Positions 58,563-64,000 of a stretch of DNA of 64,000 bases are shown here, piece after piece (the first letter of the stretch is position 1; every line of letters starts with the position of its first letter). The DNA lies in contig CP137322.1 in NCBI GenBank assembly GCA_033182465.1, positions 248,001 to 312,000 of the forward strand, given 5' to 3'. The translations under genes and the position numbers were made by a program. The DNA comes from Sanghuangporus weigelae (taxonomy: Eukaryota > Basidiomycota > Agaricomycetes > Hymenochaetales > Hymenochaetaceae). The notes beneath the pieces were generated by a model. It made no database searches, was not told the DNA's origin, and worked only from the letters and a program-made list of their open reading frames with translations.

Positions 58563-59848
58563 TTAGCATTCGGGATGCATCGAAGCAGATAATGACAGAC
58601 GACTCTTCCTCGCCGAATTCTCCCAAGGGATAGTCAACGCCATCTGTGTCGAAATGGCTAAGCAGGCTTGCTTGTCGCGCCACGCTGGGTCCGCCTGTGA
58701 ACGGCTTGCAATCAGTCTAAACCTCCACATACTCGTCGTGCCGTCCTTCCGTCATGAATCTAGATGACGCGTAAATGCCAACTGTTCGCGGAGAGAAGGG
58801 TGAATGCAGTACATCTAGATTCGAGATGGAAATTGGGATACAAGATTTGAACTCGACGGTCTAGACCACCGTCGCAAGCCACCTGTTGGTCAATGTCAGG
58901 ATTCAGCCTCATTCGGATTTTATCGACGGTGTACTCACATTGGTCCTGAGTTCATCTCGTTCGGAAAGAGAAGAGGGAGATTCATTATCCAATCGGCAAA
59001 TAAGGGTATCATGGCAATCTCCATCAGGTCATTCGGGTCCTTCAGTTCGAACCATGAGCCCGACTCGACACCGCAATCCGGAATTTCAGAAGGTCGCAAG
59101 TCGCCGGAACTGGTCGTTTGTCGTTTTGCCCTCCGAATATTTTGTTCTGCGAAGAAAGGATCCTCTGCTTTAATCTGGTAAAGGAATTTGATGTGCGGCT
59201 CGTCTGGAGTTGCTTGGGAAGGATGTGTAGAGTATGAAATCCGGTGTCCGTATGAAGTTTGTGTCAAAATGAGGTTATCAGTTGCCAACGAGGATAATTG
59301 AGCGAGATCTGGAAGGACTCCGTATATAAGCTGAACAGCTATCTCTGTCTTTCTCTGTTTTCAATGTCAACGTTAGGAAGAAATGCTCTCAAACCTTTGC
59401 AGATTTCAAAATAAACCTTCTGAATTAAATCTGCGTCTATGTTCGTGAAGTTCTTCCCTCTCCGCATTACCTTCCACCATACTTCACATTCCGATACTTC
59501 GACGGATTGAAAGTAGTGTGCTGTGAGATGCACTGGATGGGGAAATGGATTGCAGATCTCCCATTGCAATTTGCAGTGAGGATGATTCCGACGATCCGCC
59601 TTTTCATAGGCTCGTATTGCTTCAAAGAGTTGTCATTACCTCCGTGAGGTATCCTGCAAGGAATTTTTCGAATTAGAATCCCGTTCCAGACGAGTTCGAA
59701 ATTTACTGGAAACGACTCACCTACCGATACATCATTCCTTTGAAACTTTCCCTTCGTAGATGTGAAGCTTACTTTCCTCTGAACGTATTTTCGTAGCTTC
59801 AAGAGTATTACCGAGCTCATTGCGAAGTACGAGAGAATTTACGATCAT
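58563..59848 (-). pseudogene. decayed 4HBT_3 thioesterase copy
   Basis: Aligns block by block with the intact gene at 56252-57522: IPHGG, HPVHLTAHYFQSVEVSE, RRGKNFTNIDADLIQK, EIAVQLIYGVLPDLAQL, DCGVESGSWFELKDPND, IAMIPLFADWIMNLPLLFP and CLAISTQMALTIP. Lesions: a TGA replaces the Trp codon before CIG (59732-59734); about 7 extra bases (near 59563-59575) shift the frame between the GLIL-like helix and HPVHLTAH; a TAG replaces Leu in the second hotdog (58861-58863). The tail ends TAA 58563-58565. Three independent disablements make a functional product unlikely. Confidence 0.82.
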
Positions 59849-60420
59849 ATTATTGATACCTACCTAAATATTACCGATTGAACGCACAATTCGACGCATC
59901 AAAATTCTGTCTGAGTAAACTGGCCGATCCCCGAACCCTCATAGTAAGCCGCGCACCAACTTGCAAATACTTAGCTAAGAAACCTGCAGAGACACACGAA
60001 CAGATTATCATCATTCGCTGACCCACAGGTGTAGGGGGATATATGTACTCATGCTTTCGCCGGAATATTGAATAGCAGTAAAGGAGATGAATGAAATGGA
60101 TTGATAGCTTATACGTCCACTATAATGCTACTTATAGCAGAACCTGATGGGAGACGACGAAACCTGCCTTGGTGGACGATTGGGGTCCAGGTGGTTACGA
60201 TAGCAAGAACGCAGCTTTGTACACTGCCAGCCTTGTTGAGGAGATACCGTCATGCGCATGGCCTCGAATCTATTTTAAGTATCAATCTTGCAGCCAGTGC
60301 TCCGCACCGAGCTGAAAGCGCGTATACCACGTTGAAAGGAACCCAGAGCTTCCTTAAGACAGGAGATACTTTGCAGGAGGAACGATGCTATCCTTGGCCA
60401 GATTCTCCATCACGCTCGAG
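59849..60420. other. intergenic, no gene recognised
   Basis: About 570 bp. A plus-strand frame at 60101-60475 overlaps the real minus-strand gene and was rejected. Confidence 0.4.
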
Positions 60421-61494
60421 TTACTCGTTGGTCTTCAAGACGAAACTAGTCTGTCGGATAAGCGAATGTCGTTGACGATTTCCCTTTGTTTCCTCCCATT
60501 CGATCGTCACATGGTTTTTCCGTAAGTCGTAATCATCGCCCAAGGCCGTTCTCCTGTCAAGCCTCAGTTTGAAAGGACCCTTCCGCTCATAAAGCGGTGC
60601 CTCGAATGTCCCGGGTCGGGGCGGTGTTCCAGGAACTGGAAGGTTTGGTTAAAGCTGGAAGTTAAGGAAGTGAACTAGAGCTGTACCTTCTTCGGCATAT
60701 TCATCAACCACGCATCCTATCCACTCAAAATACTTTTCGACAAACTTTTCGACACTCTCCTGGCGGACAGGAGACTCTGGCCGTCTTGGGAAGAGACGTC
60801 GAGATGGTGTGACTGGTCTGACAATGGGCAATTTGAGGTCTCCGAGACGAGAGTCAAAAAGAACAAGAGGAATGGCCTCGTCTTGATGTGGAGATAAGAA
60901 TGAAGCAGTGGACAATGCTGTTGTTATTAACTGCAGGTATTGCGAGAGATCAAGCCTGGCAGAAGTAGAGGTGAAGTAAGTGAGAATTCGCTTCAAGTGA
61001 GGATATGGGCGTCTACTTACGATTGAGCACCTTCTGCTGATAGAAAGTAGGCCGAAGGTTCATGCAGTATAATTAAAGACGGTGAACTCGGCAGGACGGT
61101 CTTGTTTAGGGACGCGGAAGAATTCGAAAGCGGCTTGAACAATGAAAGAAGCAGAAGCCAGTGTGCGGTACTTGGAGGGTAGCTGTGTGTTCACAGCATC
61201 AGCACCAATCACCCTAATAAAGGGGAGAGGTAAACACAGGATAAGATCACATGCATACTAAATATCTATTCTAGACAACAGCACTAGATATTGTCCTTTC
61301 GTCGCATTTATGTTGAGCCACTCGTCGTTGAAGTCTTGTAAAGAGCTTGCAAGTGCCTGTCGACTAGGAGACAGAAACAAAGCTTTTCCAGCACTGTCCC
61401 GCAGATGGGAGATGCATAGGTGAATAGGCGCTGAGGGTGGATACGGTCCCTTGACTAGAAGACTGCTGAAGGACGGCAGTGAAGCGGGAAACAT
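60421..61494 (-). CDS. conserved fungal protein of unknown function
   Basis: Exons 61259-61494, 61021-61182, 60687-60955 and 60421-60635 give 293 residues in one frame. Features: MFPASLPSFSSLLVKGPYPP, IHLCISHLRDSAGKALFLSP, YLVLLSRIDIYYPPSTAHW, LIILHEPSAYFLSAEGAQ, LDLSQYLQLITTALSTASFL, PLVLFDSRLGDLKLPIVRP and a charged C-terminus (KLRLDRRTALGDDYDLRKNH, ending VLKTNE). The pattern of strands followed by YYPPST, HEPSAYF and FDSRL is one I associate with a conserved basidiomycete family. It looks like a compact alpha/beta fold and could be a divergent RecA-like protein, but no Walker motifs are seen, so I assign no function. The second exon needs the far acceptor after CACACAG; the nearer TTATTAG would create a stop. 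Confidence 0.7.
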
Positions 61495-61858
61495 CAAGAG
61501 GAAGGCTTGAACAAGAAGGAAGGCGGTGTAATAGTCACTGTCACAAGTAATAATATATGTGACCCATCAGAAGTGTGACTTACTTTATAGATGGATTTGC
61601 CACAGCTGATCCGCCTCGTGTTGCTGAATTGATGCATATATCCACTTGCAGTGCGCGCGTCTAACGGGGCTGGGCAGTTTTCCTGATGCAGGGTTACTAG
61701 TACTCTTATAAGTACATCCCGCGGTTAGAGGACCAGCAGTCAGCGCCCAAGGAGTCAAGGACGCAGTCATAAGCTACCTACTGGACTGCGCCATCGTCCG
61801 TCCCATTTCACTGTTCTGATTCACAGCTGGCTCCTGTTCTGCATTACATTGCGTGACA
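61495..61858. other. intergenic, divergent promoter region
   Basis: About 360 bp between two genes transcribed away from each other; it should hold both promoters. No element is obvious. Confidence 0.4.
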
Positions 61859-63791
61859 ATGACCTTTGGTTCCGGGTTTAGAGTGGCTGCGACCTCGGCT
61901 GCGGCTGTTACGGTGATTGCTGCTGACTTTGCTCCTGTTCCTTTCCTGTCCCCGGCAGTCGGCATTGTCGTCGGGATTCTCCAACTTTGTGATAATGTGC
62001 GAACAAACAGGTATGTACGCTGTGCCTCGTGTCCTTGTCTCCGTTTTTGTCGTCCATTCTCTCTAATGTGACTTGTGTCAGGAATGAGATTCATGAACTG
62101 GGTGGCCGATGTCATGCACTGCTTTATGTGCTTAAGGACAATAGTGCCCAGGCCGCGCCAGAAAATTTGCAGAACATGGTCAAGGCGGCTGAGGTGTACG
62201 TGTTTTGAGCGCTTGTTAGGATTTCGGGGGCCGATGCTGACTCTAACCGCTACTTAGACTGCTGACAGATATAAGGGACAGAATTATGGCGTGGATTCGT
62301 GCTTCACTTTTCAGGCAGTTCCTCCAACAAAACGATATTGCGGAGGACATCAAACGTTGCCACCAGGGTATCGACGCGTTCCTCCAGTCTTTCAATATCG
62401 CTTCACAGATGGAGATGCACAATTGGATGGCGAAATTTACCCAGCAGAGACAAGAAGATCATAACGAGATGATCACCTACTTCTCGGAGATAAATAATAG
62501 CCAGCAGATTATGCAAGCAACTCTTATCTCCCAGATCAACGAAGTCAAGGGGATGATGGGTTGGATGCAAGAGGTACGTTCTTCGCGGTGGAGTATGCCA
62601 ACCTAATCTGAGTATTCCTACCAGCAAATGGGAAGCTATCCTGTTGGCGATTACAGACACACAGGATTTCAACGGAACCTGTACACCATGCAACAATCGT
62701 CTGGCCAGCTTCTCCCGAGAATCGAGCTCAAGTCCGGCGAAGTTCGCCGCGTAAGCAATAACCCGGTGGGCGGTAGTGCCGCTTTTGACATCTGGATGGG
62801 CGAATATCTTGGTCAAGAGAAGTGTGCTATCAAGGTCGTCCGAGGTATCGAGGTTTCCCCCAAGATCCGTGATGTGAGCATCATGTCATTCTCTTGATCT
62901 CGAAGTGTTGACTTATCGTCTGGTAACTGTAAAGCGTTTCTTGCGAGAAGTCACTATTTGGCGTAAAGTATGGGAGGATGACAAGGGTGAATACATCCTC
63001 CCCTTCTGGGGTGCTTGCCTCAATGACGGTCCTTACCCGTTAGTCATTCTGCATAATCAACTTTCGGCTTGATTCTGACTCCCTCTTCCAGCTACATGGT
63101 TAGCCCATGGATGGAATATGGTGACTCCCTCTCGTATGTTAACAAGTATTCATACGTCAACCGGAAGAGGATCGTTCGTCGTATTGCAGAAGGCGTCAGA
63201 TTGTTGCATTCATACAATCCTCCAATTGCGCATGGAGATCTTAAGGCCGCCAATATTCTGATCAACCAGAAAGGTGATCCGCTTCTGGCCGACTTTGGTC
63301 TGTCAAAGGTATGTGTCTGTTTTCGAGATGATTTGCTTATGAGATTGATGTACCATGTTGTAGATTATGGAAGACTTGACGGGCATGCCATTCACTCAGA
63401 GTCGCGGTGTATCGGACTCGTACCGGTGGTTCGCGCCTGAATTGTGCTCAGCACCAGGTGTGCTAAGCACTGCCTCAGACGTTTTTGCGTACTCGATGAC
63501 CGTACTCGAGGTTCGTTCTCTTCACGCCCTTCCCTAGCATTCTTGCTCACGATCCGTTTATTTATCCCGCAGTTGATGACCGGTCAAGCACCGTTCTCCC
63601 ACATCAGGCGCACTCCGGAGGTGCTCATCAAGATGCAGCAAGGCGAGCGACCACGTAGACCCGAGGGCCCCGAAGTTGTCCAGCGCGGGCTCGATGACAA
63701 GCTTTGGAATCTCCTCACACGTTGTTGGGCCGCAGATCCGGAACAGCGTCCTTCTATACAGGAGGTCATTAGTGAGCTGCCTGCTGAGTGA
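61859..63791 (+). CDS. TKL-type protein kinase with MLKL-like N-terminal helical domain
   Basis: Eight exons (61859-62010, 62082-62195, 62258-62573, 62625-62873, 62935-63038, 63092-63308, 63364-63510, 63573-63791) give 505 residues. Residues about 15-150 are helical: VPVPFLSPAVGIVVGILQLC, NEIHELGGRCHALLYVL, AAEVLLTDIRDRIMAWI and NDIAEDIKRCHQGIDAFLQS. This fits the four-helix-bundle domain named for MLKL and seen in fungal signalling proteins. A linker (residues 150-240) leads to a kinase domain with Lys264 (CAIKVV), HGDLKAANILI (Asp361, Asn366), ADFGLSK (Asp379), FAPEL and SDVFAYSMTVLELMTG. All catalytic residues are kept, unlike mammalian MLKL, so it should be an active kinase. The pairing suggests roles in signalling or regulated cell death; this is inference. 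Confidence 0.87.
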
Positions 63792-64000
63792 CCGCCCTTC
63801 GTAACCTTGTAAGATAAGCATGTAGGAGCTGCTCGCTCGAGAGTCGAGAGTACATCTGTTTCGGCGTTTGGATACGATCATGCTTTCTTTTGCTTCCCAT
63901 TCACTGCTGCTTTCTTGTTATGTTTTATACTTGACTCCACGCTCACGTAGCTTTGATTGTATATAGTTGCTTTGTACTTTTCAGCTTTCTTGGTGGATAT
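63792..64000. other. 3' flank of kinase gene, window end
   Basis: About 210 bp after the kinase stop, ending in AT-rich sequence (TATATAGTTGC near 63960). No further gene starts before the window ends. Confidence 0.4.

Overview
This window is nuclear DNA from a filamentous basidiomycete, most likely an agaricomycete (mushroom-forming fungus). The evidence is the dense packing of genes with many 45-75 nt introns (GT..AG, short pyrimidine tracts), the basidiomycete-restricted DUF6533 and DUF6534 seven-helix membrane proteins, and unambiguous eukaryotic housekeeping genes (MCM2, PEPCK, bleomycin hydrolase, FIT/Scs3, PP2C). I assembled the gene models by hand from splice signals, reading frame and similarity between paralogues. 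No RNA data or database search was available, so exon ends are inferences. No rRNA gene, tRNA gene, CRISPR array or full-length transposon was recognised.

Layout. 1.7-3.0 kb: hormone-sensitive-lipase-type hydrolase (+). 3.3-4.8 kb: TMEM135-like protein (-). 6.2-16.6 kb: three related DUF6534 genes (+), interrupted by bleomycin hydrolase (8.3-10.1 kb, -). 17.1-19.6 kb: secreted type-B carboxylesterase (-). 20.2-22.4 kb: PEP carboxykinase (-). 24.2-28.8 kb: three tandem copies (-) of a secreted family I cannot name; two more copies (+) lie at 35.6-39.4 kb. Between the two sets are an alpha/beta hydrolase (+), a PP2C phosphatase (-) and a FIT/Scs3 lipid-droplet protein (+). 39.9-41.5 kb: DUF6533 protein (-). 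43.4-45.1 kb: formate/nitrite transporter (+). 45.8-46.4 kb: C-terminal DUF6534 fragment (+). 48.2-50.3 kb: fourth DUF6534 gene (+), with about 21 tiny exons. 50.7-53.9 kb: MCM2 (-) with two MluI cell-cycle boxes at its start. 54.1-55.7 kb: MYND/MSS51-C protein (-). 56.3-59.8 kb: thioesterase cluster made of an intact double-hotdog gene (-), a divergent single-hotdog gene (+) and a decayed copy of the first (-). 60.4-61.5 kb: conserved unknown protein (-). 61.9-63.8 kb: TKL-type kinase with an MLKL-like N-terminal helical domain (+).

The window mixes conserved metabolic and replication genes with lineage-specific expanded families (DUF6534, DUF6533, the unnamed secreted family, thioesterases). 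Two 130-bp MITEs in opposite orientation show recent non-autonomous transposition. The most notable points are very small exons (6 nt in the transporter, 11 nt at a hydrolase active site, a 12-nt exon kept in three paralogues), the five-copy secreted family of which three carry a Kex2-like site, and the MLKL-like kinase.
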